A stretch of DNA of 64,000 nucleotides, taken from positions 131,146,899 to 131,210,898 of the forward strand of contig OX375873.1 in NCBI GenBank assembly GCA_947359465.1. Reading direction: 5' to 3'. Numbering within the stretch: position 1 is the stretch's first letter; every line of letters starts with the position of its first letter. Below the pieces are notes generated by a model. That model was given only the letters and a program-made list of their open reading frames with translations. It was not told the origin of the DNA and ran no database searches. Below are positions 34,998 through 46,371 of this stretch, in pieces. The stretch is from Metellina segmentata. Its lineage: Eukaryota; Arthropoda; Arachnida; Araneae; Tetragnathidae. A program made the position numbers and the translations under genes.

Positions 34998-35066
34998 ATG
35001 ATAGAAGACATGATAGAATGATAGAAGATTATGATAGAATGATTATGATAGAATGATAGAAGACGT
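34998..35066. repeat. Short ATGATAGAA minisatellite
   Basis: Imperfect repeats of ATGATAGAAGA/ATGATAGA, about seven copies. Confidence 0.85.
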
Positions 35067-35299
35067 GAGTCATTTTAAGAAGAATAAGGATTTAGGTCAC
35101 ACGATAGTAAAAAACAAATACATTTTGCTTTCGGATTCCGTACCAATGTGTCTGGTATGTAAGGAGACATTGTATTTCTTTTCGACGATGTTTTATAACT
35201 TAAACTAAGGATTAAATTAATCTTATGTGTAATGATACACTTAGCTTTATATTACCTTGGATATTTAGCATAGAATTAGTGAAGTCTCGTTTTACATTT

Positions 35300-35452
35300 A
35301 TACAATTGTGCGAAAATAGTCCTCTCGGTTTCCATCCCACGCTCGGATGTATACATTATAGGTGACGTCATATTGTAACTAATCAGATGTTGAATGTAAG
35401 CCGCGGAAGCAAGAGCTTCGCGCTTTAACCAACTGAGCTATGACGAGCTCTA
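35300..35452 (-). mobile_element. tRNA-like SINE head, old
   Basis: On the minus strand it starts GAGCTCGTCATAGCTCAGTT with a perfect A-box (TAGCTCAGTTGG), continues GCGCGAAGCTC, and some 100 bases on has a decayed B-box (GGGATGGAAACC). The A-to-B distance is too long and the pairing too poor for a working tRNA gene. Confidence 0.55.
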
Positions 35453-37785
35453 TTGAATGATTTATAGACGTCGATGTTTCTTCCTTTTTGTTTTAACTGT
35501 TTTATTTTGTCCCATGTCCCTTTTAAATAATAAAATATCTTGTCGAAAATTAAAATAGCTGTAGCTATAGATGATTCTACTTTTGTGCCATAAGACCAAT
35601 AACCAAACCAACACAACTCCAGATATTATAATTCCACTTCCTCTTGCTTCTCCTACGTTACATTAAGCTTATTGATCCAACATTTATCAGTAGATACAAA
35701 TAGTTGCCTGTTCGTACAGATGTTTAATTATCTGGATGAGGACATCACCTCTGAAAATATGATGTACGAATATTATTATTTTTCCATACTATTCCTTATA
35801 CTGCAATTAGAGTTGTATAGCTTAAATCTGTTTAAAACTCAATTGTTTCGAAACCAGAAAAACAGTAAAATACCTGCATATTGAATGTTAGTTATAAATT
35901 AAAAGAAACTGATCAAGCTACATACATTTGAAAGATTTGATGTTACACAAAACACTTCTAATTTTGGGGAGTAAACTTTGTGTAATTAGTTGTCATTTCG
36001 CTTCATTCACGAAACATTACTGCAGAACGTATGTGTTTTTATTTGTTGTTTCAAAAAAAAATTTAAATAAAAATAATAAATGTAAAACGAAACTTCATTG
36101 ATCCGATTATTTATATAGCATCAGACTTCTTTAGGAGCTAAATAAACAATATCTACTCCTTTTTGTAGAAATCGATAACACACTCGTTATTATCTGCTTG
36201 ATTTTTTTAAAGCTATAGACTTTTATCCCCATTCAATTTGTAACGCTTCTAAGAGTCGTCAGTTTTGAATTAAATTAATGCCAGTTTTTCCAAGAACTTT
36301 ATAAAATTAGATTTGACTATGTGACTCAGAATATTGAAAAACTAGGCTAATAAATTCTGAAAATAACCAAATGTGTATCACTACAACTCTTTACTTTGAA
36401 AGAGTAAATGTTTACTACAGTTTCTACTTATAGCTTTTCAATTTTAATACCTGGATAATGCATAAAGTTTTTTTTAATGAAGGTGGGATAATTGGATAAT
36501 TTAGTTATTTTTATTAGAAAATTTCCAGACTATTTTCAATACCTTTTGTGATTGAAAAGCAAACATATTCAGTTTGTTTGGAATCTTACAAATATTTTTT
36601 CCTTTGAGTCATATGACAATGTGAGTGTTTCCTCATACGTAAAAATGTGTTTGAGCAAATGTTCAATTACACGATTTCAGACGCACGATGTCCCCCGAAG
36701 TCTCGTTTTTGTTATTTTGCACATTTTATTTGGAAATTAACACTTAAATACAGGTCTGAAATCCATTTATTATATTTATTGGTATCGACCATTGTTTTGA
36801 AATCATTTCACATTTGTAACAACTGTAAGTTGCAGGCGACTCAGGTTCTGTTCGTCTCTCTGTGTATTTCTCTGTTTTGTGTTAGTAAAACTTTCCTTAT
36901 GTGTGTTCTTTACTTGATGTTGTCTGTTTACTGTTTGGCATTTCATGGATAAATATTGTCCTTGTCCCACAAAAATCCAATCCAACCAACAAATCCAGTT
37001 CGCATGCATGCCAATATCTTTACTGAAGTATCATACAAATAAAAATAAAGGAGACTTAATTGGAATAAATGTATTTTTATATTTGAATCTCGTAAACATG
37101 TATACAATTATTATCGTGAATTTAATAACGATAATGCCTATTCAAAACGCTTATTTCCGTCTATAAAGTTGTCACCTCATCTGTATCAACACATACTAAC
37201 ATATCTGACTGAAGGGAAATATAAAAATACAGATATAAGATTTTCGTTAAGCGAAGGAACCTTATTTCTATACCAAGGCATGAATACAACTTTTCCAATC
37301 GATTGTGCCAGTAACGATACTCCCATAAAATCGATTCCGTGCTCGTATCAAAAGTTTCTTGCATCGCTACGCACCGAGCTATTAAGCACTGGAGTGCAAC
37401 CTCAATATAACCTCAGTCGAAACTTCGAACCTTTGCAACAACTTTCTTATTAATCAAAATATTAATCCGCTGGGGAGCTTACCCCATCGCTTATGGAACA
37501 GTGGTAAAAATAAATTAACGCTTGATTAACACGAAAAGTTCCAGAAGTGCTTCGAAACGCACGCTTTGCGCCGTTATTAAGCGAGGGAGAAGTAGCTACC
37601 AAAGCTTTGTGCAAGTGGGTCTGTAAATGACAGTGGCCTTTAGTCTCCCGCTAACTCGAGGGGAGAACTCCAAATTGCAATCCTGCAAATTGAAGTCGCT
37701 CATTGCAAATCGTGTCAATCGCTACGTGGTTTACTCAACGGAAATTATTTGAGAGGTATCGTACTTGGTTTATTTATTCTTATTT
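35453..37785. other. AT-rich sequence, one SINE scrap and a GC-richer patch
   Basis: A SINE body piece with GTGTATTTCTCTGTTTTGTG and TTAGTAAAACTTTCC lies at about 36860-36930, matching the SINE at 16.6 kb. A less AT-rich, apparently unique patch lies at about 37540-37740. No coding motif. Confidence 0.45.
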
Positions 37786-38125
37786 AACCCTTCTTGAAAG
37801 TTTGAGGAGGCATCACGTCATCAGCAAAAGCATTAGGATATCTTGATGGACAAAATATCCCGTCATTAGAAGAAAACTGACCTCATCTGAATTTTGTTAT
37901 CATTAAAAAATCGGTAATATATTAATCTTGTCATTAACAAAATTGGTCACAACTTGATGGACGAGATATCTTGTCAGTAGAAAATCGGTCATGTCTTCAT
38001 GGACGTGATATCTTGTCAGTAGAATATTGGTCAGATCTAGATGGACGAGGTAACTTGTCAGTAGAAAGTTGGTCATAATTTTAATTGGACGAGGTATCTA
38101 AGCATTTGGAGGGTTACTAATAAAT
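37786..38125. repeat. Palindrome-cored dispersed repeat, copy C, with internal about 42-bp units
   Basis: Starts TTTAACCCTTCTTGAAAG and ends GGAGGGTTACTAATAAA, an imperfect inverted pair. Inside are at least four units of about 42 bp with the pattern GACGAGATATCTTGTCAGTA GAAAATYGGTCATGTCTTGATG; the clearest core is at 37960-37975. Confidence 0.8.
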
Positions 38126-38637
38126 TCGTTTATACTTATAGATTGAAATTTATTTTGACCATTAAAATAATGGAGGATAAAGTATGTGCAGGATTATTTA
38201 AGATTAGTAACAGAAAAGGTATTGTCTAGAAAAGCGCTTAAAAGAAATACAATTATTATACATTATGTTTCTGTCTGAGGAAACGATTTTTGGCATTTGA
38301 ATAAAGAACATACATAAATGTAAAATGAAGTGTATCTCTAAGAACTTTATATGTCAGCTGAAACACTACGTTTTTGGAGCTCAAATAAATAGCAGACATG
38401 GAGAGAGACGACGTAAAAGAAAATATTAAAAAGAGAAATTTTTGGCTGGAATAGAGAGATAGGGTGAGATACAGAAATCATGTTTCTTTTATAAAGTAAA
38501 AAAATCTTTAGGTTGCGATTCCTCACGATTTTTTAGGCAATGGTTATTTCCTATAACCGCCTGTTTGGTATTGCGCCATAATTCTTCCATGGTAAAAATA
38601 ATGCTGAATTTTACGATTAAAATAGTTAAGCTCCCTA
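38126..38637. other. AT-rich sequence without recognisable feature
   Basis: No motif or repeat end seen. Confidence 0.5.
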
Positions 38638-39444
38638 TCTATATAAATAAGAATGGAGTGTTTGTTTGTACATTCAATATTTTCGACCCATTTCAAGTTT
38701 TCTATCCGTTTTGGACCCTTCTGATGCCGAATCCGCCTTTTTCTCGTTTGGGGTCTGTCTGTCTGTCTGTATGTTGTGCCCTATACACGTCCACGCGGTT
38801 TAAGATATTTTCATGAAAATTTGCATACAGTGAGTACTTATCTTCATTTAGTGAGTGGCATTGGTTGCGAAAGTCTATCTGTCCGTCTTTCTGTTCTATG
38901 CTCAATTTTGTGTTTGTGTGTTTGTGTAGACATCACATGAATTGTATTCCAAATATTTGATTGCATTGTATTTTATTTTATACATTATCTATTAATTACA
39001 GGAGAAGATTGCAAAATTTCACAATGTCGCATACCGGAGGCAAGAGTACCACAAGTAAAAAAATATTGTTTTGTTGACTATGAGTGCGAGAGCACTCGCC
39101 GTAAATCGTAATTTTAATAAATTGAGTTGAACATGAAAAGAACTTAAGAAAGGGAGTTCCAAATCTCCCTCAAAATCGTCTTTTATAGTAGTAACCTTAG
39201 TATCACCTTTCGTCATTTTGTAGCTTTGTCATACAGCAATTGTGCGATGTATGTGAAATGTATAACATGAATGGATATGCATGTGTAGGATTTGTGCAAA
39301 GTAAGTTGTAGAAAATATAAGGATGGTGAAAGGTGTTAAAATAAATTTTTATTCTACAAAAAACGTAAGTCATTATATATTTTTATTATCTCTTCAATCT
39401 AGAGTAAACCAATTCAAACCGAGTAAGGTCGGGTATTTTGCTAG
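38638..39444 (+). mobile_element. Non-autonomous Helitron, second type
   Basis: Starts TCTATATAAATAAGAATGGA with GTGTTTGTTTGT next, and ends GGTCGGGTATTTTGCTAG followed by T. TC...CTAG-T ends are those of Helitrons, but the sequence differs from the CACGGGCAACGCCGGG-ended family elsewhere in the window. A (TCTG) run lies at 38755-38769. The hairpin before CTAG is weak. No coding. Confidence 0.7.
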
Positions 39445-39660
39445 TAAATATATAAATGGACGGATTTTTAGCAGTATCGGATTCGAAATTAGCTTTAAGA
39501 TAAACAGTCAAATCGTGAATGACTCCCGTAGCAGTATATTGTGACCGAAAACTGCGAGTTGTAGTTGGTGCAGGTTCGAATCGTCCCTGGGTGTACTTTT
39601 CTTTTATGTGTCAGTAATACTTTTCTTGTGTTTGTTTGTACATTATTTTACATTGTGCCT
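39445..39660 (+). mobile_element. tRNA-headed SINE fragment
   Basis: A B-box, GGTTCGAATCG, at about 39573 is followed by TCCCTGGGTGTACTTTTC and ATGTGTCAGTAATACTTTTC, the body seen in the SINE at 16595-17360. The A-box half is decayed. Confidence 0.7.
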
Positions 39661-39934
39661 GGTGCAACATGGCCAGATAAGTAATTAAGCTACATGGCCA
39701 GATATGATCTAACCCTTGTAACTTTTACTAGTTATAGAAATGTCCAAAGTTAGTAAAATTTCTAAAATTTAAAATAATTTTCAGGTAAAGCATATCTTAT
39801 ATCTAACCAACTAAATCATCTATAATTTGAGTTTACAATGAGTACTTGATAATTAAAGTATTTTAAGTGTGTACCACGTATAACTAATTTTACAGAAGTA
39901 TAAAATGATAAACAGTATGTTTACATGGTTGGGA

Positions 39935-40065
39935 ACCACGTCATCTGACCATGGTTCAAACTAACGTGTTTAACTAGGATCTCTTTCTTCGGGTTTGATT
40001 CCGGACCGTCGCTAAAAGTTCATTGTGTTGCTCCAGTGCGATGTTAATTAAAATACCTATCTACT
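39935..40065 (+). mobile_element. SINE 3' fragment
   Basis: Contains CATCTGACCATGGTTCAAAC, CTTCGGGTTTGATTCCGGAC and GTTGCTCCAGTGCGATGTTA, then an AATTAAAATACC tail, in the order found at 42250 and 55300. The 5' part is missing. Confidence 0.8.
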
Positions 40066-40100
40066 CAAAATTTCATTTTCGAAACATATGCTCATAACCC

Positions 40101-40646
40101 AGGGCTCGAAATACCCGGGTGCACAGGTGCACTATGCACGTGAAAATAAAATTGTCCAACTAATTTTTTCACGCGAGGTGCATACGTTAAAAAAGTGAAG
40201 GGAACCTTTTATGCTTGCTATTTTGTTCTTTTGATGCTTGCACAAACTATTAGTATCGACCTCTCTCGCACTAAATGAACGTAATTAAAATTCCTAAATA
40301 CACACTACGTGAAAACAAAATCGATGGGCCGTTACGAGTTTATACAGGAGGAAGGTTTACTTGTGTCACTGCCAACAGAACTTTCCGAAGATCGAAACAT
40401 TTTCCAGATGGCTCTGTTGATAGCCGTGAGCCGGAGAATGGAAAATTTAGATGTTTAAATATTTTTATTTACAATACACTACTAACCTATTTAAACTTAA
40501 GCAACTAATAAAGTAGTTTACATTCTATCAATGCTCTTACATTACGTTTTTTTTTAATGTGCACCTAATATATAACCTGTGCACCTAATTTAAGAACTTA
40601 GGTGCAGCTTGTGCACCTGTATTAAAAAATCTATTTCGAGGCCTGA
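40101..40646. mobile_element. hAT-type MITE with perfect 8-base target duplication
   Basis: CATAACCC flanks it at 40093-40100 and 40647-40654. Its ends read AGGGCTCGAAATA from the left and CAGGCCTCGAAATA from the right, and each continues into GGTGCAC-rich sequence (GTGCACAGGTGCAC left; GTGCACCTGT right). The 8-base duplication and the CTCGAAAT ends fit a hAT element. A 77-codon frame inside has no transposase motif, so this is non-autonomous at 546 bp. Confidence 0.88.
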
Positions 40647-40835
40647 CATAACCCGATATTTGGCCAGTGTTTCATTAGCTTCATTTGTTATAATTTCTTG
40701 TTTTAAAGATTTATTTAGCATTGGAATATTTGTGTATTATTTGGATCATCTGTGATAGTGAACATTTATTGATAAAAAGGAAGTGGCTACGAGATATTAA
40801 AACACAAATAAAAAAATAACCAATCGAGTGGTTTC

Positions 40836-40975
40836 GACGAGATGTCTAGTGCATCCCGATCTGACCAGGTTTGCTATTGACGAAACATCGTGTCATCAAG
40901 ATATCGGTTTATCAAAATCTGATAAATTTTGTTGTCGACGAGATATCTTGTCGGGATTAAGAAAGTGTTAAGGAG
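40836..40975. repeat. Palindrome-cored dispersed repeat, copy D
   Basis: Two core variants, GACGAGATGTCTAGTG at 40836-40851 and GACGAGATATCTTGTC at 40937-40952, about 100 bp apart, with CTGACCAGGTTTGCTATTGA between them. Confidence 0.65.
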
Positions 40976-41399
40976 ACATCGAAGAGTATTAAAAACAATT
41001 TATAGAGTCACCTAGGAGCAAAATAAATGTCCTGTCTCAAGTTTATTTTGGAAAAAACTATCTTTCAACGAGGCATGGATGCTTAAAAATGTGTAAAAAC
41101 TGTGTCGAACAAAACAGACTATGAAGTAAAATGAAATCCTTGAAGTTGAAAAATTCATCGAAACTACGGACATTGAAATTCATATGGAGGCAAGTCGTTT
41201 TCGGCATTGACTTGTTGAAAGGAAGAAATTCTGCAGTAGTCAAGGAAAGTGTCAGTGACGACGATTCATTTCAGTCAGCATTTTCCGGGCTGTAATCGTT
41301 CTTGCAGATTTTGCAAGATGGAAGCCGAAGGCAGTGTCAAATTTCAGCTATGAAGGAAACGAGAAGCATCAAACTAACGCATCAGCAGTTTCGCATAAG

Positions 41400-41856
41400 G
41401 CGCGTTCTCACGAATCAAGTTCAATTGACCGATTAGGCCACGTTCACATGAGGCGTTTCAACGCGCGTATAGCGAGGCTAGCAAGGTCCCGGCATTAAAT
41501 TTATTTATTCCTCTAATTCAAGTATCTATTTTTGAGACCTTGAAGACTATTTTATCCGAGAAACAAAACAAAAATGCTTTTTTATTCTCTATGCTAAGTT
41601 TGTATCTTCGCGATTGTTAAAGAAAGAGTACAAATTTCAACGGATTTGAAATCTGCGGAAAATGTTACACCAGTTCGATACCTTAAATATGATTTTCTAT
41701 AAATAAATAGTTTTTCAATTGTAAATTTTATATTTTCGCTTGTTAAACTGTTGATCAGTTTCAAATGAAATGTGTGAACAAAAACTTATTAAAGTCATTT
41801 TCAACTTGTATCGATCAACTATAATCGATCAATTAAACTTGATTCGTTAACGCGCT
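41400..41856. mobile_element. Possible inverted-repeat element carrying a Helitron core scrap
   Basis: GCGCGTTCTCACGAATCAAG then TTCAATTGACCGAT at the left is matched, inverted, at 41822-41855 with a two-base indel and two changes. No target duplication could be fixed. Inside, at about 41618-41670, sits AACGGATTTGAAATCTGCGG, the core word of the Helitrons at 44 and 48 kb. No coding. Confidence 0.5.
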
Positions 41857-42249
41857 TTTAGTAATCTAATACTGAACAACTTAGTTTCAGTTATAGATTA
41901 CAATAGATTTACAAATTTCTATTCTACGTGATCCAACAAAACAAACATACTCCATTCGGGTTTAAATGTAGTCCTTTTCGATACCTTTAAATTATAGACC
42001 AACATTTTTAATTAATCCAGTCAATTTAATTGTTTAAATTGGTAGTTGTAGTTCTAATGAGTTTTTTCAGTTACTAAGTTTTTATGGAATGTAGTTAAAA
42101 TGATTAGACGAGCTCACCCACATCGTATGCTTAATACGTGCTATGTAAATAGTTTTTAATGTCTAAGCGGACATCAAAACCCTATTTGGATGGCCGTATC
42201 AAGTCAGGGTTTGACAAACCTATTCTCTGCTGCTCCTTATTCATATGGG
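41857..42249. other. AT-rich sequence without recognisable feature
   Basis: No motif or repeat end seen. Confidence 0.5.
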
Positions 42250-42545
42250 GCCGAAATTGTCCAGTTGACAGAGTAACAGATTAGCATCCGGAATATTTCG
42301 AGTTCAAAACTAGGCCCAGCCAGACTGTCGTGTAGGCGGGGATTGGTGTACACTAAATTTGTCATGGTCTCAAATTCCTTCATGTTAAGAGGGGTTCCAG
42401 CTCAGGTGTAACCTCGTCATAACACTAAGTTCAAAATTACGTGTTGTTGTCCGAAGAACTTTCCTTTAGGTTTTGATCCCGGACCATCACTAATAGTCCT
42501 CTGTATTGCTCCAGTGCTATGTTAATTAAAAATACCTATTTCTAG
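42250..42545 (+). mobile_element. SINE, nearly full length, diverged head
   Basis: A head with GGGGCCGAAATTGTCCAGTT and a weak B-box (GAGTTCAAAAC) leads to the body words GATTGGTGTACACTAAAT, GTTCAAAATTACGTGTTGTT, TTTTGATCCCGGACCATCAC and TTGCTCCAGTGCTATGTTAA. The body is shared with the SINEs at 50638 and 60700, whose heads are different. Confidence 0.8.
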
Positions 42546-42944
42546 TGTCTATAGAAATCAAAACAGTTTAGAAATAATATCCATGTGGTTATAAGACAAA
42601 TATGGACGCGTAAACCCATCAGATATTTAAATATGGGGGTTATATCCTTGTTTTCGTTTGCTTGTTAATACCACAATATTGCTTAGCAATCTTTTTTTGT
42701 TCACTATCGGTCCCGGTCTAATCACTACTTGTGTAACAAAAAATAAACGTAAAGGTTATAAACCAATCGTTAGTTTACTTCAAGAACCCTACTACTTTTC
42801 TCCCTGGTGATGCATACAGTTATCAAATTATAACACTTTTTTAGTGTAGTATTTCAGAAAAATAATTTAATTAATCTATAAAATACTTCGATTCAATATA
42901 CATTTGTAAGTTTTGGTGGTCTATCTAACTATCTGAAAGCAAAC

Positions 42945-43330
42945 ACCCTGCAACAATTGCCGAAGGATCCAGGCTGGAGGAGGGAGAATTATGGTTTGGG
43001 GAATGTTTTCCTGGCATTCACTGGGTGCACTTATCATTGTGGAAGGCACGATGGATCAGTACAAGTACGCATCTGTCCTTGCGGACCATGTCCACCCCTA
43101 CATGCGAATTATTTTTCCTCAAAACGATGGCATCTACCAGCAGGACAATGCGAGGTGTCATACAGTCACCACCTCGATCGGGTTGTTCGCGCCATGGTTC
43201 CTCAACCGCGTAATCTAGCGCAGCTGACCAAGGCACTGGAGTAGGCATGGCTGAACATCCCAGTGAAGACCTTCAGAAAACTAATTGACTATCTCCCTGC
43301 ATGCACGTCTCGCAGTGGTCCGCTCGGCCA
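42945..43330 (+). pseudogene. Tc1-type transposase remnant lacking the third catalytic residue
   Basis: One frame reads from IMVWGMFSWHSLGALIIVEG to IYQQDNARCHT, so the second catalytic Asp is present. The frame then jumps: the next recognisable stretch, HLDRVVRAMVPQPRNLAQL in another frame (about 43170-43240), normally lies well after the Glu. The deletion therefore removed the Asp-to-Glu segment. The first Asp and the DNA-binding half are lost with the left end, and a TAG follows KALE. The sequence strongly resembles Tc1 copies abundant in orb-weaver spiders (recalled, not searched). Confidence 0.88.
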
Positions 43331-43384
43331 AAGATGGTTATTCTGGCTTTTGACAGGTGGTCACATTAATGTGACTGGACTGTG
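42945..43384 (+). mobile_element. 5'-truncated, internally deleted Tc1-type transposon
   Basis: The right end, GTGGTCACATTAATGTGACT then GGACTGTG, stops at 43384 just before TA and contains the 14-base palindrome TCACATTAATGTGA. The left end is missing. The transposase remnant is described separately. The element abuts a long TA microsatellite, so it lies in the kind of site it targets. Confidence 0.85.
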
Positions 43385-43385
43385 T

Positions 43386-43388
43386 ATG

Positions 43389-43447
<59 letters not shown>
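43386..43447. repeat. (TA)n microsatellite abutting a Tc1 end
   Basis: About 60 bases of TA, with two TGTA steps at the start, directly after the Tc1 terminal repeat. Confidence 0.95.
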
Positions 43448-43449
<2 letters not shown>

Positions 43450-43720
43450 GTGTGTGTCGAGGTAGGATAATCTTCGGATTGACTGTCACGGAACTATCAA
43501 CTCCCACCGAATGAAATCGCCGACCCGCTCGGTCATTAACTGTGACGGCACTAAAAAAACCCGCCAAGTGATATCGCTGCCGTGCGATCATTACAGAGAA
43601 GAAAAGACGAGTGTTTTGTGATGACGACGTTCCGACGTTCATATGTTTAGTCCTTTTTTGTTTAATTAAATGTTTTTTCTATCAATTGTGTTTTTATCTA
43701 CCAAAAGGCATAGTAATATA
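43448..43720. other. Unassigned sequence with a short internal repeat
   Basis: CTGTCACGGAACTATCAACT CCCACCGAATGAAATCGCCG and AACTGTGACGGCACTAAAAA then CCCGCCAAGTGATATCGCTG look like two diverged copies of a unit of about 60 bp. Nothing else recognisable. Confidence 0.4.
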
Positions 43721-44703
43721 TCTACTATTATAAAATGAAGTTCGTGTATTGGTTGTTCGCCTTAACCTGACGAAGCTATGACACTTACAATAAGGAATTT
43801 GGGCACACCGATAGTTGGAATTTTTTGTAATTTTATAATCCAGCCCGAATTTTAAAATTTAATCTAGAACAATTTAAAATGAATTGAATGAAATTTGTTG
43901 TTTTCTTTAAAATGGCAACCGCATACCGATATTACAGATTCTAAATTTATTTTTTCCGTTTTCATCTTGCGCGGAAAAATGATTTTCCAACAGACGATAA
44001 AAAACAAAGTTTTTAACTTCAGTTAAGTAGTTCTTTTTTCTATCTCCTAGAACGTTAAAGATGGAGTAAAAACGCATTTGAAATCTGCGGAAAATTTCTC
44101 ATAACATCGATACCTAAAAATATGATTTTCTGTAAATGAATAAAAAATATTTAATTGAATATCTTTTATATTTTCGCAAAAAAAATGTGACGTCACGCTA
44201 ACATTCGTGTTCTCAAAATAAACAGATTACATTTCCAGCCCTCTTACGATTTCATCGAAAGAAATAAAAGAAAATAGAAAATATTTTGGTTGTCATTATT
44301 TAGCTCTTTTTTGATACATCGGGATCGTTAAAGATAGATTAAAAATTTCAACGCTTTTGAAATCTGCGGAAAATTTGACAGCTGATAGACATCTTATACG
44401 TTTGATTTTCTTTTAATAAATAATATTCCAATTAAATATTTGTATTTTTTGGTTTATCAAGCAAACCACCACAACGGCAATGTGATCTCCACGAAAAGAA
44501 CAGTCACGTGCAACTCTGTTATGGCTGTAAATCCAATAGGCTACGAATTCCTATTTGATTTTCGAAGCAAACCAACACCACCGTCAACTCCGTTATGGCT
44601 GTTATCCAATAGGCTACGCATTCCTATTTTATTTGCGAAGCAAACCAATAACCCCACAAAAGCAACTGGCACGGGCAACGCCGGGCTAGCACACAGTGTC
44701 TAG
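43721..44703 (+). mobile_element. Non-autonomous Helitron, first of a head-to-tail trio
   Basis: Starts TCTACTATTATAAAATGAAG and ends CACGGGCAACGCCGGGCTAG then CACACAGTGTCTAG at 44703. It contains the 5' box (CCTGACGAAGCTATGACACT), two copies of the core AAATCTGCGGAAAATTT (about 44080 and 44365), and near its 3' end two copies of a unit with TCCAATAGGCTACG and GCGAAGCAAACCAA. No coding. Confidence 0.85.
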
Positions 44704-44868
44704 TCTCTACTATTATAAAAGTAAGTGTTTGTCTGTCTGTTTGTTTGTTTGTTTCTTGCACGCAAAGTCCTGACGAATCTATGGCAATTGTAGTAATGGG
44801 ATTTTTTACACAGGTAGTCCAAACGTTTTGCAAATTTTGGGTAGCGGCGAATTTTAAAATTCAATCTA

Positions 44869-46371
44869 CACTGGTGAAATAAATTAAGAGAATTTGCATA
44901 TTTTATCGAATTTCATGAAAAGAACTGAACTTAATGTAAAATCACTGCTTCAAGACAAAAATGCAAATCTTCTACGTCAAATACGTAAGCGTACACGTGT
45001 GTGTAATCGGAGCCAGTAGGGAAACAGTCTTTATAAGCGCGCGTAAGTTAAGACGCATTTCGTTCGCTAGCACACCTCGGCGAATTTCTTGGTGTTATTT
45101 TGCAGCAATGGGTTAATTTCAAATTGTAACAGTAAAAATGAGTAACCACCAACGTTTAGACGATGGAATGAGGTGGCGAATTGTGGGGAGGCTAGAAGCA
45201 GGCCAATCTCAAGTCCAAATTTGTAGAGAGCTCAATTTAACGCCCAGCGTCGTGTTTAACTTAAGGAAACAGTTCCAGGATACCGGATACATCGAGAGAA
45301 AGCCTGGACAAGGTCGTGCAAGAGCCACGACGGCCAGAGAAGATCGCCATTTGTCGATTATAGCGAGGCGTAACAGGAGTGCTACAGCTTCTCAGCTCTC
45401 TCGTGACTTGTATGCAGCCACAGGAACCCGTGTATCAAGGGTGAATGTTTCCAAAAGACTTCATGAGAGAGAGTTGCTCGCAAGAACACCTGCTGTTTGC
45501 GTCCCGCTCACTTCTACGAACAGAAGAATCCGTTTATCATGCCGCAGAGATCAGTGAAGAGAACGGTCGCTCATTGATCCATACTCCAATCTCTATGCTG
45601 AGTCCCGGTTCAGCCTTAACACCAATTCTCGCCGTACGTTCATATGGAGAGAACCAGGGACCCGCTACCTACCCTTCAATATCCGCGAAACCGACCATTA
45701 TGGCGGAGGAGGTTTAATGGTCTGGGCAGGCATCATGTTGGATGGCCGCACACCTCTCCATGTCTTTGAAAGAGGCAGTGTGACTGGTGTGAGGTATAGG
45801 GATGAGGTCTTGGAGCCCTATGTTCGCCTTTTCAGGGGTGCAGTTGGCCCTGAGTTCATTTTAATGGATGATAACGCGAGGCCACATAGAGCTCTTCTGA
45901 TCGACGAATTTCTAGAGAGTGATGATATTCGCCGGACGGATTGGTCAGCCAGATCTCCAGACCTTAACCCTATAGAGCATGTCTGGGACGCTCTGGGGAG
46001 GGCAATTGCAACTCGCAACCCTCCTCCGAGAACCATCCAGGGAATAAAAACAGCGTTTCTGAACGAGTGGGACAAATTTCCACAGGTAATGATAAAATGC
46101 CTTTTTCAAGTATGAAATCACGCTGCGAAACCTGTATATTTGTGAGAGGGGACCATATATTAACCCATTTTATGTTTATTCTGCAATCGCTGTTTCATAC
46201 CTTCCGACTCCAACGAGTGTTACGCACGATCATGCGTGTGTATTACAATTATTGAATGGTTATTTGTTTTGTATTGTATCAATGTATGTACATATCAAAT
46301 TTCATTAAAATCGGTACAGTAGTTCTAGAGATAATCGAGTCTGGAAATTCTCAAAATTTCTTACACCAGTA
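44869..46371 (+). mobile_element. Tc1-type transposon, near full length, inserted in a Helitron
   Basis: Flanked by TA at 44867-44868 and 46372-46373. The ends read YACTGGTGNAAKAAATT then GAGAATTT from both sides. Length is 1503 bp. Removing it with one TA gives TTCAATCTAGAACATTTTAA, which matches TTTAATCTAGAACAATTTAA at the same place in the Helitron at 43721-44703, so the empty site can be read directly. Confidence 0.9.
45138..46115 (+). pseudogene. Tc1-type transposase with one stop, a late frameshift and a mutated catalytic Asp
   Basis: A single frame of about 326 codons broken by one TGA at 45555-45557. Residues 1-139 form two helix-turn-helix domains (MRWRIVGRLEAGQSQVQICR; SATASQLSRDL). 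After the stop, YAESRFSLNTNSRRTF shows the first catalytic Asp changed to Ala (GCT where GAT/GAC is expected in the usual DESRFSL). A short segment before it also looks deleted. The second Asp (LMDDNARPH) and the Glu (SPDLNPIEHVWD) are present, 34 residues apart. The usual C-terminus (SMKSRCETCIFVRGDH) lies in another frame from about 46110, so a frameshift occurred near 46085-46105. It cannot give active enzyme. Confidence 0.92.

Noticed and set aside
35410..35452. tRNA gene on the minus strand
   Set aside because: Only the A-box half is intact; the B-box lies too far away and is decayed, so it is a SINE relic.
37169..37453. Ninety-four-codon frame as a host gene
   Set aside because: No domain, no similarity I recognise, and AT-rich surroundings in which frames of this size arise by chance.
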